Made by a program: the position numbers and the translations under genes
Notes under the pieces: generated by a model
Told to the model about the DNA's origin: nothing
What the model saw: only the letters and a program-made list of their open reading frames with translations
Databases searched by the model: none
Source of the DNA: Saccharopolyspora gloriosae
GTDB lineage: Bacteria > Actinomycetota > Actinomycetes > Mycobacteriales > Pseudonocardiaceae
Direction: 5' to 3'
DNA: 64,000 nucleotides
NCBI RefSeq assembly: GCF_014203325.1
Contig: NZ_JACHIV010000001.1
Span: 1,427,501-1,491,500, forward strand
In this document: in pieces, positions 22,400 through 31,955 of the stretch
How the letters are laid out: every line of letters begins with the position of its first letter
Numbering within the stretch: position 1 is the first letter of the stretch

Positions 22400-23680
22400 T
22401 CAGCCTTCGTGTTCGGCCAGCAGCTTCTCGGTGCCGACGAGTCGCACGCACGTCGCGAAACCGGCGATGGCCACCTCGAGCTCCGACTGCTCCGGGTAGG
22501 TCGGCGCGATGCGGATCACCTGGTCGAGCGGGTCGTCGCCCCGGGGGTGGGTCGCGCCGGCCGGGGTGAGGGCGATGCCGGCCTCCTTCGCCTTGGCGAC
22601 CACCGCGCGGGCGCAGCCCGCGGGCACGCGCACGGTGATGAAGTACCCGCCCTCCGGGCGGGTCCACTCGGCGAGGCCGGTCCCGCCCAGTTCGGCGTTG
22701 AGGATCTTGTCGACCGCTTCGAACTTGGGCCGGATCACTGCCGCATGTCGGCGCATGTGCTCGCGGAGGCCGTCCGCGTCGCGGAGGAACCGCACGTGCC
22801 GCAGCTGGTTGATCTTGTCGGGACCGATGCTGCGCTTGGCGGTGCAGCCCAGCCACCACTGGACGTTCGCCGGGGAGCTGCCGAAGAAGGCGACCCCGCC
22901 GCCAGCGAACGTGATCTTCGAGGTGGAGCCGAACACGAACGCCCGGTCCGGATTGCCGTGCTCGGCGCAGAGCCCGAGCAGGTCCGCGATCGCGGCAGGC
23001 TCATCGCCGAGGTGGTGCACCGCGTAGGCGTTGTCCCAGAAGATCCGGAAGTCGGGTGCGGCCGTGGGCATGGCGGCCAATCGGCGCACCGCGTCCTCGG
23101 AGTAGACGGCGCCATCCGGGTTGCTGTACTTGGGCACGCACCAGATGCCCTTCACCCGCGGGTCTTCGGCGGCGAGCCGCTCCACGACGTCCATGTCCGG
23201 GCCGTCCGAGGTCATCGGCACCGGGATCATCTCGATGCCCAGCCGCTCGCACAGCGCGAAGTGCCGGTCGTAGCCGGGAACGGGGCACAGGAACGCGATC
23301 TGCGGCTCGTCCACCCAGCGGCGCTGCCCGCCGGGCAGCGTGCCGAGCAGCGCGAACACGAGGGCGTCGTGCATCAGTTCCAGGCTGGAGTTCCCCGCGG
23401 CCAGCAACTGCTCCACCGGCACCTGCAACGCGTCGCTGAAGATCGCCCGCAGTTCGGGCAGGCCCTGCAGCCCGCCGTAGTTGCGCAGGTCGGTGCCATC
23501 AGCGGACACCGCGGCTTCCGGTGATTCCAGCAGGCCGGCGGACAGGTCGAGCTGCTGCGGCGACGGCTTCCCCCTGGTGAGATCCAGTTTCAGCTCGCGC
23601 GCGGCCAGCGCCGCGTGGTCCTGGCGGGCGCGATCGCGCTGGACGGTCAGCTCGTCGATGGTCGAGGCGTGAGCGGTCAC
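22400..23680 (-). CDS. Aspartate aminotransferase-like PLP enzyme (AspT / type Ic)
   Basis: A fold-type I aminotransferase, probably transferring amino groups between aspartate and 2-oxoglutarate. The 426 residues resemble the distinct actinobacterial AspT group: TRGKPSPQQLDLSAGLL, RNYGGLQGLPELRAIF, AGNSSLELMHD, IWCVPKYSNPDGAVYS, WDNAYAVHHL and the PLP-lysine region FGSTSKITFAGGGVAF. Start: GTG at 23680 (MTAHASTIDEL) with AAGGGA 6 bases upstream; another GTG at 23716 is open. Substrate assignment is by family resemblance. Confidence 0.85.
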   Translation of the reverse strand: MTAHASTIDELTVQRDRARQDHAALAARELKLDLTRGKPSPQQLDLSAGLLESPEAAVSADGTDLRNYGGLQGLPELRAIFSDALQVPVEQLLAAGNSSLELMHDALVFALLGTLPGGQRRWVDEPQIAFLCPVPGYDRHFALCERLGIEMIPVPMTSDGPDMDVVERLAAEDPRVKGIWCVPKYSNPDGAVYSEDAVRRLAAMPTAAPDFRIFWDNAYAVHHLGDEPAAIADLLGLCAEHGNPDRAFVFGSTSKITFAGGGVAFFGSSPANVQWWLGCTAKRSIGPDKINQLRHVRFLRDADGLREHMRRHAAVIRPKFEAVDKILNAELGGTGLAEWTRPEGGYFITVRVPAGCARAVVAKAKEAGIALTPAGATHPRGDDPLDQVIRIAPTYPEQSELEVAIAGFATCVRLVGTEKLLAEHEG

Positions 23681-23804
23681 CGGAGTCCCTTCACCGTGAA
23701 AAACGTGGAAAGCCACCGAGACAGCCTAATGAGGCTCCACGCCGGGCCCACGCGCTGGTCGGCCGCCGCTGCCGAGCTGGAGCCGTCGCGGTGGACGTTC
23801 TCGT

Positions 23805-24119
23805 TCAGCCGGTGGGTGCGGTACCGCCCCGAGCGAGCATCCGCGCGGTCACGGCGACTCCACCGGCGGCCGTGAACACCGCGGGCCACGCGCCGATTCG
23901 CCGCGCCAACGGGTGCGATCCGGCGAGCGCGCCCGCGTACGCCGCTCCGAGCACGAGGGCCCGGCCGCCGCCGCTGCGCCGTCGGCAGCTCTCCATCGCC
24001 GCGAGCCCGCCCGCCCCCGCGACCAGTCCGCTCCAGGAGCGGTGCCGTTGCAGCCTGGTGACGGCGAAACCGGCGACCAGCCCCGCCGACGAGAGCAGAG
24101 CGGGCGGAACGCTGCGCAT
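23805..24119 (-). CDS. Small hydrophobic protein of unknown function
   Basis: A 104-residue protein with three or four weakly hydrophobic, glycine/alanine-rich segments (LLSSAGLVAGFAVTRL, SGLVAGAGGLAAME, ALVLGAAYAGALAGSH, WPAVFTAAGGVAVTA), suggesting a small membrane protein. The ATG at 24119 is supported by AAGGAG 7 bases upstream. I recognise no family. It diverges from the large secreted protein gene. Confidence 0.6.
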   Translation of the reverse strand: MRSVPPALLSSAGLVAGFAVTRLQRHRSWSGLVAGAGGLAAMESCRRRSGGGRALVLGAAYAGALAGSHPLARRIGAWPAVFTAAGGVAVTARMLARGGTAPTG

Positions 24120-24284
24120 GACCTGGCTCCTTCGCGTGGAAGTGGTTCTTCGACTGTACCGGCGCCCCCGGCGCCGCCGGAGCCGATCGATCGGCATGGG
24201 CTGTTCGAGTGTTGTTCAATTCGGCGCTCGCATCCGGAAGCACCGGTGCGATCTGCTGTTGTTCCGGCGTACTCGGGAGGTTGC

Positions 24285-27200
24285 ATGCGGTCGCGCGGTC
24301 TTGTCGTGGTGGTGTCCGGGGCGGTGCTGGCGGGTTTGGTGACCGCGCCCGCGGGGGCGAGCGCACCGCTCGGACCGCCGCCGGTGGAGGACGTCCCCGC
24401 CGCTTCGGCTGCCGAGCAGGGACCGGTCAGCGTCCGCCCCGGAACGAAGCGGGCGTCGGGCGCGGACGGATTCGAGACCTCGCGGGACACGTCGACGCTC
24501 GCTCCGGGACTCACGTTGACCGAGTTCGACCGCTACGAACCGGAAGGCTGGCTGCGCGGTGATGTGCTCACCGCGGACTTGGCCGGTTCCGGGTTGCGGC
24601 CCGAGTACCTGAGTCCGGGTGCGGCCTCGGCGCGTGCTCCGCTGGCCGAGCAGCTCTCGGGTGCGATCGCCGGGGTCAACGGAGATTTCTTCGACATCGA
24701 CGCCTCCGGTGCGCCGCTCGGCGCGGCGATGTCGGACGGTGAGCTGCTCAGCGCACCCGCCGCCGGGCACAACGACGTGGCCGCGGTCGGCGGTGCCCGA
24801 GCAGCCGGGCGCTTGATGCAGGTGTTCCTGGCGGCCGAGCTGACCCGCGCGGACGGCACGGTCACACCGATCACCGACCTGAACGCGCCGACGATCGCGC
24901 CGGACGGCATCGGCCTCTACACGCCGTACTGGGGCGATGCTTCCCGCGGATCGGTGGTGGACGGACGTGCGCCGGTCGTGGAAGTGGAGGTGGCCGGTGA
25001 CGTGGTCACCCAGGTGCGCCCCGCCCCGGCGGAAGGTCCGGTTCCCGGCGGCGCGGTGCGCTTGCTCGGGGTCGGCGGCGGAGCCGAGGCGCTCGGTTCG
25101 CTGCGACCGGGTGACCGGGTCGACGTCCACTACCGTCCCCGCGAGCAGGGCGCGGACGTGGTGGTCGGGGGCAACAAGGTGCTGCTGCGCGGGGGAGAGG
25201 TGCAGCAGGTCGACGACGTGGCGCTGCACCCGCGCACGGCCGTGGGGTTCTCCGCGGACGGCACCAGGATGTGGCTGGTCACGATCGACGGCAGGCAGGC
25301 CGACAGCCGCGGCGCGACGGAGCGGGAACTCGCCGAGCGGCTGCGCGCCCTGGGAGCGGCCGACGCGATCAACCTGGACGGGGGCGGATCGTCGACGTTG
25401 CTGGCGCGGGAGCGCGGTGCCGCCGCCGCGGGCGTGCACAACTCGCCGTCGGACGGTGAGCTGCGCCCGGTGCCCAACGGGATCGGGTTCTCCACCGCGC
25501 CGGGCAGCGGGCGGCTGCGCGGATTCCGCGTCGAACCGTCCGACGGCACGCGGGTGCTGTCCGGGCTCACCCGGCGCCTGACGGCGCACGGCCACGATGA
25601 GACCGGGGCCCCGGTGGCGGCGGACCCGGCGTGGTCGGCCTCGCCGGGCGGGGGCCGCGTGGACGGCGGAGTCCTGCGCGCGGGACGGCCGGGGACCAGC
25701 ACGGTCACCGCGAGCGCCCCGGGAGGCTCGGGATCGGCCGAGCTGACCGTGCTCGGAAGGCCCGTCCGGATCAGCGCGGACACCGCACGGGTGGAGCTGC
25801 CCGCGGAGGGCGCGCGGGGCCGGTTCCAGGTGCTCGGCCATGACGCGGACGGTTTCGCGACCTGGGTGGAGCCGGCGGACGTGCGGCTGGAGTACGACCG
25901 GCGGGCGGTGCGGATCGAGCCGGACGGGGACGGTTTCGCGGTGACGGCGCTGTCGCCGTCGGCGAGTTCCGCGGTGACGGCGCGGGTGGGCGATCAGGTC
26001 ACGCACCTGGGCGTCACCACCGGCTCCCGGCCGGAACCGCTGGCGCCGCTGGACGGACCCGCGGGCTGGAACGCCACGGCTTTCCCGGCATCGGTGCGCG
26101 CATCGTTGAGCGAGGCGCCGGGGCGCGCGGGAACTCCCGGCCTGGCCTTGGACTACGCGCTCACCGGCAGCACGACGACGCGCGCCGCCTACGTCAACGC
26201 CGATGCGCCGCTGCCGCTGCCACCGGGGACGCAGCGCGTGGGGGTGTGGGTGAACGGCGACGGGAACGGCGCGTGGTTGCGCGGCACCGTCGAGGACGCG
26301 GCGGGCGTGGCCACCACGGTGGACCTGGCGCGGAACGTGGATTGGACGGGCTGGCGCTACGTGGAGGCCCCGCTGCCCACCGGGACGTCCGGCGCGTTGC
26401 GGTGGCAACGGCTGTACGCGGTCGAACCCGACGGCGCGCGGCAGTACGCCGGGAGGTTGGTGTTCGACGAGCTGACCGCGCGGGTCGCGCCCGACGTGGC
26501 GGTCCCGCCGAACCCGCGGCCGCGGGATCCCTCGGTGGTGCAGGACGCGACGTTGCCGCCTGCTCCGGGAGCGGCCCGGATCGCGGTGGTCAGCGACGCC
26601 CAGTTCACCGCTGACGATCCGGACGGCCCGCTGGTGGCGTTGGCGCGGCGGTCGCTGCGCGAAGCGGTGGCCGCGCGGCCGGACGCGTTGGTGATCAACG
26701 GGGATCTGGTGGATCGGGGCATCGCGGCCGATTTCGACCTGGCCCGCCAGGTGATCGATTCGGAGGTGGGCGGCCGGGTGCCCTGGTACTACGTGCCGGG
26801 CAACCACGAGGCGTCCGGGCCGGGTGATCTCAGCGAGTTCACGGCCGAGTTCGGTGCGACCCACCAGGTCGCCGACGTCGCGGGCAGCCGCGCGGTGCTG
26901 CTGGACTCCTCGGCTGGGTCGCTGCTCGGCGGCGGGTTCGACCAGGTGCGGATGCTGCGGTCGGCGCTGGACGAGGCGTCGGAGGATTCGCGGATCCATT
27001 CGGTCTCGGTGTTCCTGCACCACCCGCCGGACGATCCGGGGCCGGGCGAGGCGTCCCAGCTCTCCGATCCGAAGGAAGCTGACCTGATCACCCGCTGGCT
27101 GGCCGATTTCGAGCGGGAGACGGGGAAATCCGCCGCGCTGGTGTCGGGGCACGCTGGCGTCTTCCATTCGTCCACGGTGGACGGCGTGCAGGTGGAGGTG

Positions 27201-27617
27201 AACGGCAACTCGGGCAAGCAGCCCGCGGCCGCCCCCGGAGACGGTGGCTTCACCGGGTGGAGCCTGCTGCGGATCGATCCCTCCGATCGGAGCGGCCCGG
27301 TGCGGTGGGAGACGCGTCCGCACGTCGATCGGCTCGAACTGGCAGTGCCGCCGGTGGCGGTGGGAGCCGACGTACCGGTGGAGGCCGACGTGGTCCAGGG
27401 AGATCGGGTGGTGCCGGTGCGATATCCGGTGAGCGCGGACTGGGAAGGCGGCCGGTCGGTGCACGTCGGGCGGCCCGACGAGGCGGCTCCGGGCTCGGTC
27501 GCCGCCTTCGATCCGGCCACCGGGGCGCTGACCGGGCTGCGGCCGGGGCGGGCCGAACTGAGCGTGATGATCAATGGGGTGAAGAAGACCACCGAGTTCA
27601 CGGTCACTCGGAAGTGA
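24285..27617 (+). CDS. Secreted phosphodiester glycosidase / metallophosphoesterase fusion
   Basis: A 1110-residue exported protein with GGGAGG 4 bases before its ATG. Order: signal peptide (1-25); phosphodiester glycosidase (NAGPA-like) domain with GVNGDFFD (about 129) and INLDGGGSSTLL (about 361); Ig-like and carbohydrate-binding-like beta regions (about 420-750); calcineurin-like phosphoesterase domain with VVSDAQF (about 767), NGDLVDRG (804), PGNHEASG (839), HHPPDD (911) and SGHAGVFHS (953); and a C-terminal Ig-like domain. The first phosphoesterase histidine (D-x-H) is Gln here and the GHxH motif reads GHAG, so metal binding may differ. A likely role is hydrolysis of surface or environmental phosphodiester-linked sugars or teichoic-acid-like polymers; this is inference. 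Confidence 0.88.
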   Translation: MRSRGLVVVVSGAVLAGLVTAPAGASAPLGPPPVEDVPAASAAEQGPVSVRPGTKRASGADGFETSRDTSTLAPGLTLTEFDRYEPEGWLRGDVLTADLAGSGLRPEYLSPGAASARAPLAEQLSGAIAGVNGDFFDIDASGAPLGAAMSDGELLSAPAAGHNDVAAVGGARAAGRLMQVFLAAELTRADGTVTPITDLNAPTIAPDGIGLYTPYWGDASRGSVVDGRAPVVEVEVAGDVVTQVRPAPAEGPVPGGAVRLLGVGGGAEALGSLRPGDRVDVHYRPREQGADVVVGGNKVLLRGGEVQQVDDVALHPRTAVGFSADGTRMWLVTIDGRQADSRGATERELAERLRALGAADAINLDGGGSSTLLARERGAAAAGVHNSPSDGELRPVPNGIGFSTAPGSGRLRGFRVEPSDGTRVLSGLTRRLTAHGHDETGAPVAADPAWSASPGGGRVDGGVLRAGRPGTSTVTASAPGGSGSAELTVLGRPVRISADTARVELPAEGARGRFQVLGHDADGFATWVEPADVRLEYDRRAVRIEPDGDGFAVTALSPSASSAVTARVGDQVTHLGVTTGSRPEPLAPLDGPAGWNATAFPASVRASLSEAPGRAGTPGLALDYALTGSTTTRAAYVNADAPLPLPPGTQRVGVWVNGDGNGAWLRGTVEDAAGVATTVDLARNVDWTGWRYVEAPLPTGTSGALRWQRLYAVEPDGARQYAGRLVFDELTARVAPDVAVPPNPRPRDPSVVQDATLPPAPGAARIAVVSDAQFTADDPDGPLVALARRSLREAVAARPDALVINGDLVDRGIAADFDLARQVIDSEVGGRVPWYYVPGNHEASGPGDLSEFTAEFGATHQVADVAGSRAVLLDSSAGSLLGGGFDQVRMLRSALDEASEDSRIHSVSVFLHHPPDDPGPGEASQLSDPKEADLITRWLADFERETGKSAALVSGHAGVFHSSTVDGVQVEVNGNSGKQPAAAPGDGGFTGWSLLRIDPSDRSGPVRWETRPHVDRLELAVPPVAVGADVPVEADVVQGDRVVPVRYPVSADWEGGRSVHVGRPDEAAPGSVAAFDPATGALTGLRPGRAELSVMINGVKKTTEFTVTRK

Positions 27618-27640
27618 GTTTTCCAGGTCAGGACACGAAG

Positions 27641-27668
27641 TTGTCCACAAGCGATCGATTCGTCCACA
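27641..27668. promoter_or_regulatory. Two DnaA-box-like 9-mers
   Basis: TTGTCCACA (27641-27649) equals the high-GC actinobacterial DnaA box, and TCGTCCACA (27660-27668) differs by one base. The two are in the same orientation, 19 bp apart, 54-81 bp upstream of the DUF4192 gene. Confidence 0.5.
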
Positions 27669-27721
27669 GATTCGAAACTTGACCCTGCGGCGGCTCGCCC
27701 GGCCCCACCGATGTTCTGGGT

Positions 27722-28825
27722 ATGACCGCTACTCCGCTCAACGCACGCATCCGCATCGGCGACGCCGGCGAGGTGCTGGCCGCCGTCCCGCACCTGCTCG
27801 GCTTCACCCCGGCCGACTCACTGGTGCTGCTCGGCCTGCACACCGCCGGGGACACCGCCACGTTCGGCCTCACGCTGAGGCTGGACCTGCCACCGCCGGA
27901 ACATCGCCGCGCGCTCGTCGAATACGTCTCCACCGGCCCGCTGGTCCGGCGGGGCGTCACCGGCGTCATCGTCGTGGTCACCGGATCCGGCACCGTCGAG
28001 CACGGGCCGCCGGGCGATCCGCCGCCCGATCGGTCCGACCCCGACCCCGCCCCCGGCGACGATGTCGACGCCCCGCAGCGCGAGCTGATCGCGCTGCTGC
28101 GGGACGGGCTCGACGAGGCCGGGATCGAAGTGCTGCACGAGCTATGGACCGATCGGCTGGAGGCGGGCGGATCGTGGCGGTGCTACGACGATCCCGTGTG
28201 CGGCGGGCGCATTCCGGATCCGAAGCGCACCGCGCTCGGCGCCGCGATGGCCGCCTCCGGATCGGTGACCTTCGACAGCCGCCAGGAGCTGCAACGGTTG
28301 GTCGCGCCGGAATCCGAACAGGTGCTGGCCCGCTGGTCGGCACGGCTGACCGGCATGACCGAGGACCGGGAGCGGGAACCCGCCGGGGTCGGCGTGCACC
28401 GCGACGTGTCGATCGCGCTCGCCGGGATCCGCCGGACGGCGGCGGGGGAGGCGCTGACCGAGGACGACCAGCTCCGCATCCTGCTCGCGTTGTCCGACCA
28501 CCGGGTCCGCGATCTCTGCCTCGGGGTGGCGCTGGGCGAGTCCGCGCTCGCCGCCGAGCAGCTCTGGCTGGGCCTGGTGCGCAAGGCACCGGAACCGGAG
28601 GTCGCCGAGGTGGCCGCGCTGCTGGCGTTCTCCGCGTACCTGCGCGGCGAAGGCGCGCTGGCGAGCGTGGCGCTGGAACGGGTGGAGGCCGGTCGGCCCG
28701 AACACGCGCTCGGCGGACTGCTGCGCCGGGCGCTGGACACCGGCGTCTCCCCGAAGGAGATGGCCGAGATGGCCAAGGACGCGATGACCGACGCCCAGCT
28801 GATGATCGAACAGGAGGAGTCCTGA
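27722..28825 (+). CDS. DUF4192 family protein
   Basis: A 367-residue soluble protein. The start (RIGDAGEVLAAVPHLLGFTPADSLVLLGL) is the hallmark of DUF4192, found throughout actinobacteria, and is followed by a variable acidic insert (about 100-120) and a helical C-terminal half (ALTEDDQLRILLALSD, AALLAFSAYLRGEGALASVA). No function is known to me. ATG at 27722. It ends at a hairpin shared with the convergent gal operon. Confidence 0.85.
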   Translation: MTATPLNARIRIGDAGEVLAAVPHLLGFTPADSLVLLGLHTAGDTATFGLTLRLDLPPPEHRRALVEYVSTGPLVRRGVTGVIVVVTGSGTVEHGPPGDPPPDRSDPDPAPGDDVDAPQRELIALLRDGLDEAGIEVLHELWTDRLEAGGSWRCYDDPVCGGRIPDPKRTALGAAMAASGSVTFDSRQELQRLVAPESEQVLARWSARLTGMTEDREREPAGVGVHRDVSIALAGIRRTAAGEALTEDDQLRILLALSDHRVRDLCLGVALGESALAAEQLWLGLVRKAPEPEVAEVAALLAFSAYLRGEGALASVALERVEAGRPEHALGGLLRRALDTGVSPKEMAEMAKDAMTDAQLMIEQEES

Positions 28826-28855
28826 TGGGCCCCGCGATGGAGCACCACGAAGCCG

Positions 28856-28892
28856 CTCCGGTGCCCGGCGGCTCGCCGGCCGGGCACCGGAG
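28856..28892. terminator. Bidirectional terminator between DUF4192 and galE
   Basis: A perfect 13-bp stem (28856-28868 with 28880-28892) with an 11-base GC-rich loop fills most of the 71-bp convergent gap. Confidence 0.75.
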
Positions 28893-28896
28893 GAGG

Positions 28897-29859
28897 TCAG
28901 CCCTGCTGACGAGCGCGGGTGAAGTCCCAGGCGTCGCGCACGATCGTGGACAGGTCGGCCAGCTTCGGCTTCCAGGACAGCTCTTCGCGGGCGCGGTCGC
29001 TCGCGGCCACCAGGGTCGCCGGGTCACCGGCCCGGCGCGGTGCCACCGCGGCCGGGATCGGGTGGCCGGTGACCGCGCGGCAGGTCTCGATCACCTGCTG
29101 CACCGAGAACCCGGTGCCGTTGCCCAGGTTGTAGATCCGGTGCTCACCGGGCCGCGCGTTGTCCAGCGCCAGCAGGTGCGCGTCGGCGAGGTCGGTGACG
29201 TGGATGTAGTCGCGGACGCAGGTGCCGTCCTCGGTGGGCCAGTCGTCGCCGTACATCTGCACCTGCTCCCGCTGGTCCAGCGCGACCTGCAGCACGATCG
29301 GGATCAGGTGCGTCTCGACGGTGTGCCGCTCGCCGAACGCGCCGTGCGCACCCGCCACGTTGAAGTAGCGCAGGCTCACCGCGCCCAGGCCGTGGGCGGT
29401 GGCGTAGGAGCTGATCGCGTGGTCGATCGCGAGCTTCGTCGCGCCGTAGGTGTTGGTGGGCCGGGCCGGGGCGGTCTCCGGGATCGGCACGGTGTCGGGC
29501 TCGCCGTAGGTGGCGGCGGTGGAGGAGAACACCAGGCGCGGCGTGCCGTGCTCGCGGACGGCCTCCAGCAGCCGCAGCGAGGTGAGCACGTTGCCCTGCC
29601 AGTACTTGTGCGGATCCTGCATCGACTCGCCGACCAGCGACTTGGCCGCGAAGTGCAGCACTCCGTCGTACCCGTCGGCGAGCAGATCACCGGCGGCCTC
29701 CGCGATGTCGGCCTGCACGAAGGTGCTGCCCGGCGGTACCGCGTCGGCGTGCCCGGTCGAGAGGTCGTCGACCACGGTCACCTCGTGACCGTTCTCCAGC
29801 AGGCGTGCCGCGCACACGCTGCCCACATATCCCGCACCACCGGTGACGAGGAGCTTCAC
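28897..29859 (-). CDS. galE: UDP-glucose 4-epimerase
   Basis: Interconverts UDP-galactose and UDP-glucose. It has 320 residues: NAD-binding GGAGYVGS (7-14), [11 protein letters not shown], the catalytic Ser-Tyr-Lys arrangement (FSSTAATYG, then YGATK) and the sugar-binding RYFNVAGA and [16 protein letters not shown] start at 29859. It is the last gene of an ideR-galK-galE unit; dtxR-galE linkage is known in corynebacteria. Confidence 0.95.
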   Translation of the reverse strand: MKLLVTGGAGYVGSVCAARLLENGHEVTVVDDLSTGHADAVPPGSTFVQADIAEAAGDLLADGYDGVLHFAAKSLVGESMQDPHKYWQGNVLTSLRLLEAVREHGTPRLVFSSTAATYGEPDTVPIPETAPARPTNTYGATKLAIDHAISSYATAHGLGAVSLRYFNVAGAHGAFGERHTVETHLIPIVLQVALDQREQVQMYGDDWPTEDGTCVRDYIHVTDLADAHLLALDNARPGEHRIYNLGNGTGFSVQQVIETCRAVTGHPIPAAVAPRRAGDPATLVAASDRAREELSWKPKLADLSTIVRDAWDFTRARQQG

Positions 29860-29904
29860 GGAGGTTCTGCCTTTCCTGAGACATCGAACTCGCCAGAGGC
29901 GTCT

Positions 29905-29939
29905 GGCTCGGCGGCCCCGCGGTACCGCGGGGCCGAGCC
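29905..29939 (-). terminator. Strong palindrome between galK and galE
   Basis: A 24-bp perfect palindrome (29912-29935, centred on GGTACC), flanked by a further 5-bp pair (29905-29909 with 29935-29939), sits in the 87-bp galK-galE gap, about 45 bp upstream of galE. It could end part of the galK transcripts or act as an operator. Confidence 0.6.
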
Positions 29940-29946
29940 GGCGAGG

Positions 29947-31125
29947 CTATCGGTCTCGGCCGGCTCCGGCCGCCGGGGTCGCGGTGAACAACCGCGGCGG
30001 GGTCAGCCCGTGCTCCTCGTAGGAGGCGAGCACCGCTTGCCCGATCCGCTCCCGGTCCTGCGCGCGGACCAGCGCGATGGCCGACCCGCCGAAACCACCG
30101 CCGGTCATCCGGGCGCCCAGCGCGCCCGCTTCCAGCGCCGCGTCCACCGCGACGTCCAGTTCCAGGCAGGAGATTCGGTAGTCGTCGCGCATGCTCACGT
30201 GCGACGCGGTCAGCAGCGGCCCGATCGAGCCGAGCTCACCGGCGTCGAGCTCGGCGACCGTGGAGATCACCCGGTCGTTCTCGGTCACCACGTGGCGCAC
30301 CAGCGGGCGCAGTTCCTCCGGGAGCACGGCGAGCGCCTCGTCCAGTTCCGCGACGGACACGTCGCGCAACGCCTTGATGCCGAGCAGGTCGGCGGCGTGC
30401 TCGCAGCCGCGGCGCCGCTCGCCGTACCCGGACTCGCTGTGCGAATGCTTCGCACGGGTGTCGATCACCAGCAGTTCCAGGCCCACCGCCCCGGTGTCGA
30501 ACGGGATCTGCTCGAGCTCACCGGAACGCACGTCGAAGAACAGGGCGTGCGACTCGGTGCAGCGCAGCGACGCGGTCTGGTCCAGGAGTCCGGTGGGGGC
30601 GCCGACGAAGTCGTTCTCCGAGATCTGCACCCAGCGGGCGACGTCGGACAGCGGTGCCGCTTCCGGCCCGTCCGCCGGCCGGCCGGCGAGGTCGAGCAGC
30701 GCCAGCGCGACCGCGCACTCCAGCGCGTGCGAGGAGGACAGCCCGGCACCGGCGGGCACGTCCCCGGCGATGACCAGGTCGGCGCCGGGCACGTCGATGC
30801 CCTGTCCGCGCAGCGCCCACGCGACTCCGGCCGGGTACGCGGCCCAACCGGTCTGCGCACCGGGTGCCAGCGCGTCCAGCGGCGTCGGATCGGCCCGGTG
30901 CAGCACGCCGTCGTCACCGAGGGTCGCCACCGACAGCCGTCCGTCGGTCCGCGGCGCGGCGGCCACCGCGATCCGGTGCGGCAAGGCGATGGGCAGCACG
31001 AAGCCGTCGTTGTAGTCGGTGTGCTCGCCGATCAGGTTGACCCGGCCGGGGGCCGACCAGACCGCGCTCGGGGCACGCCCGTGCTCGCCGCCGAACGCTT
31101 CGGCGGCGGACTCGGCGGGGCTCAC
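29947..31125 (-). CDS. galK: Galactokinase
   Basis: Phosphorylates galactose to galactose 1-phosphate (GHMP kinase family). It has 392 residues with the galactokinase signature [15 protein letters not shown], the ATP loop [13 protein letters not shown] and the C-terminal [13 protein letters not shown]. The GTG start overlaps the ideR stop (GTGA at 31122-31125), a sign of translational coupling. galK and galE give two Leloir steps; galT is not in the window. Confidence 0.95.
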   Translation of the reverse strand: MSPAESAAEAFGGEHGRAPSAVWSAPGRVNLIGEHTDYNDGFVLPIALPHRIAVAAAPRTDGRLSVATLGDDGVLHRADPTPLDALAPGAQTGWAAYPAGVAWALRGQGIDVPGADLVIAGDVPAGAGLSSSHALECAVALALLDLAGRPADGPEAAPLSDVARWVQISENDFVGAPTGLLDQTASLRCTESHALFFDVRSGELEQIPFDTGAVGLELLVIDTRAKHSHSESGYGERRRGCEHAADLLGIKALRDVSVAELDEALAVLPEELRPLVRHVVTENDRVISTVAELDAGELGSIGPLLTASHVSMRDDYRISCLELDVAVDAALEAGALGARMTGGGFGGSAIALVRAQDRERIGQAVLASYEEHGLTPPRLFTATPAAGAGRDR

Positions 31126-31820
31126 CGGGCGAGGACCAGGACGGCGTGGGCGATGCCGGGGGCGAGCTGGGTGCTGCCCTTGGGGCCGGTGACCTCGATC
31201 GGCTTGTTCACGCCGGTGACCGGAACGATCTCGATCTCCTGGGCGGGCATCAGCCCGACTTCCTTGAGCTCGCTCATCAGGTCGGGGTCGAGCTGCACGT
31301 GCTCGGCGATTCGGCACACCGTGGCACGGCCGCCGCCCCGGCGGGCGATCTCGTCGACGCGCTGCAGGTCGGCTTCGTTGGCGGGTGCGGGCTGCGGGCC
31401 CGCGCCGAGCTCTTCGAGACCGGGAATCGGGTTGCCGTACGGCGAGGTCGCGGGATTGCCGAGCAGGGCGACGAGCTTGCGCTCCACCGCTTCGCTCATC
31501 ACGTGCTCCCAGCGGCACGCCTCGTCGTGCACGTGTTCCCACTCCAGGCCGATCACGTCGACCAGCAGCCGCTCGGCGAGCCGGTGCTTGCGCATCACGC
31601 GGACCGCGCGGGTGCGCCCGGCTTCGGTGAGCTCCAGGTGCCGGTCCTCGGCCACGGTGAGCAGTCCGTCGCGCTCCATCCGGGCCACGGTCTGGCTCAC
31701 GGTGGGCCCGCTCTGCTCCAGGCGTTCCGCGATGCGGGCGCGCAGCGGGACGACGCCCTCCTCCTCCAAGTCGTAAATGGTGCGAAGGTACATCTCGGTG
31801 GTATCGATGAGATCGTTCAC
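31122..31820 (-). CDS. ideR: Iron-dependent repressor IdeR/DtxR
   Basis: Fe(II)-activated repressor of iron uptake. It has 232 residues: N-terminal winged helix ([16 protein letters not shown]), dimerisation domain and C-terminal SH3-like domain. Numbered from the GTG at 31820, all known metal ligands fall at the canonical positions: Met10, Cys102, Glu105 and His106 (primary site), and His79, Glu83 and His98 (ancillary). GGGAG lies 6-7 bases before the GTG. A TAGAAT -10 lies 30 bp upstream. It leads the galK-galE genes. Confidence 0.97.
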   Translation of the reverse strand: MNDLIDTTEMYLRTIYDLEEEGVVPLRARIAERLEQSGPTVSQTVARMERDGLLTVAEDRHLELTEAGRTRAVRVMRKHRLAERLLVDVIGLEWEHVHDEACRWEHVMSEAVERKLVALLGNPATSPYGNPIPGLEELGAGPQPAPANEADLQRVDEIARRGGGRATVCRIAEHVQLDPDLMSELKEVGLMPAQEIEIVPVTGVNKPIEVTGPKGSTQLAPGIAHAVLVLAR

Positions 31821-31849
31821 GCTGGCTCCCCGTTGCAGTCCCACCCACG

Positions 31850-31855
31850 ATTCTA
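31850..31855 (-). promoter_or_regulatory. Likely -10 element of the ideR-galK-galE operon
   Basis: TAGAAT on the minus strand would start transcription near 31843, about 23 bases before the ideR GTG. No good -35 is seen, and no IdeR/DtxR box was found here. Confidence 0.5.
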
Positions 31856-31955
31856 GTCCCGCGGCACTACCGCCGGTCGGTGGCTTCCGAGCAGCCGTTT
31901 CCAGTGTTCGGGGCCGTTCTTCCGGCTCAGTTCCCATTCCGTCCAGGAGGTCGAC

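Noticed and set aside
24216-27650. Long minus-strand frame antisense to the secreted fusion protein
   Set aside because: Shadow of a clearly real gene with signal peptide and catalytic motifs on the other strand.
28897-31820. Complete Leloir pathway operon
   Set aside because: galK and galE are present but no galT was found in the window.
31821-31955. IdeR/DtxR operator upstream of ideR
   Set aside because: No sequence resembling the 19-bp IdeR palindrome (TTAGGTTAGGCTAACCTAA) was found in the gap.
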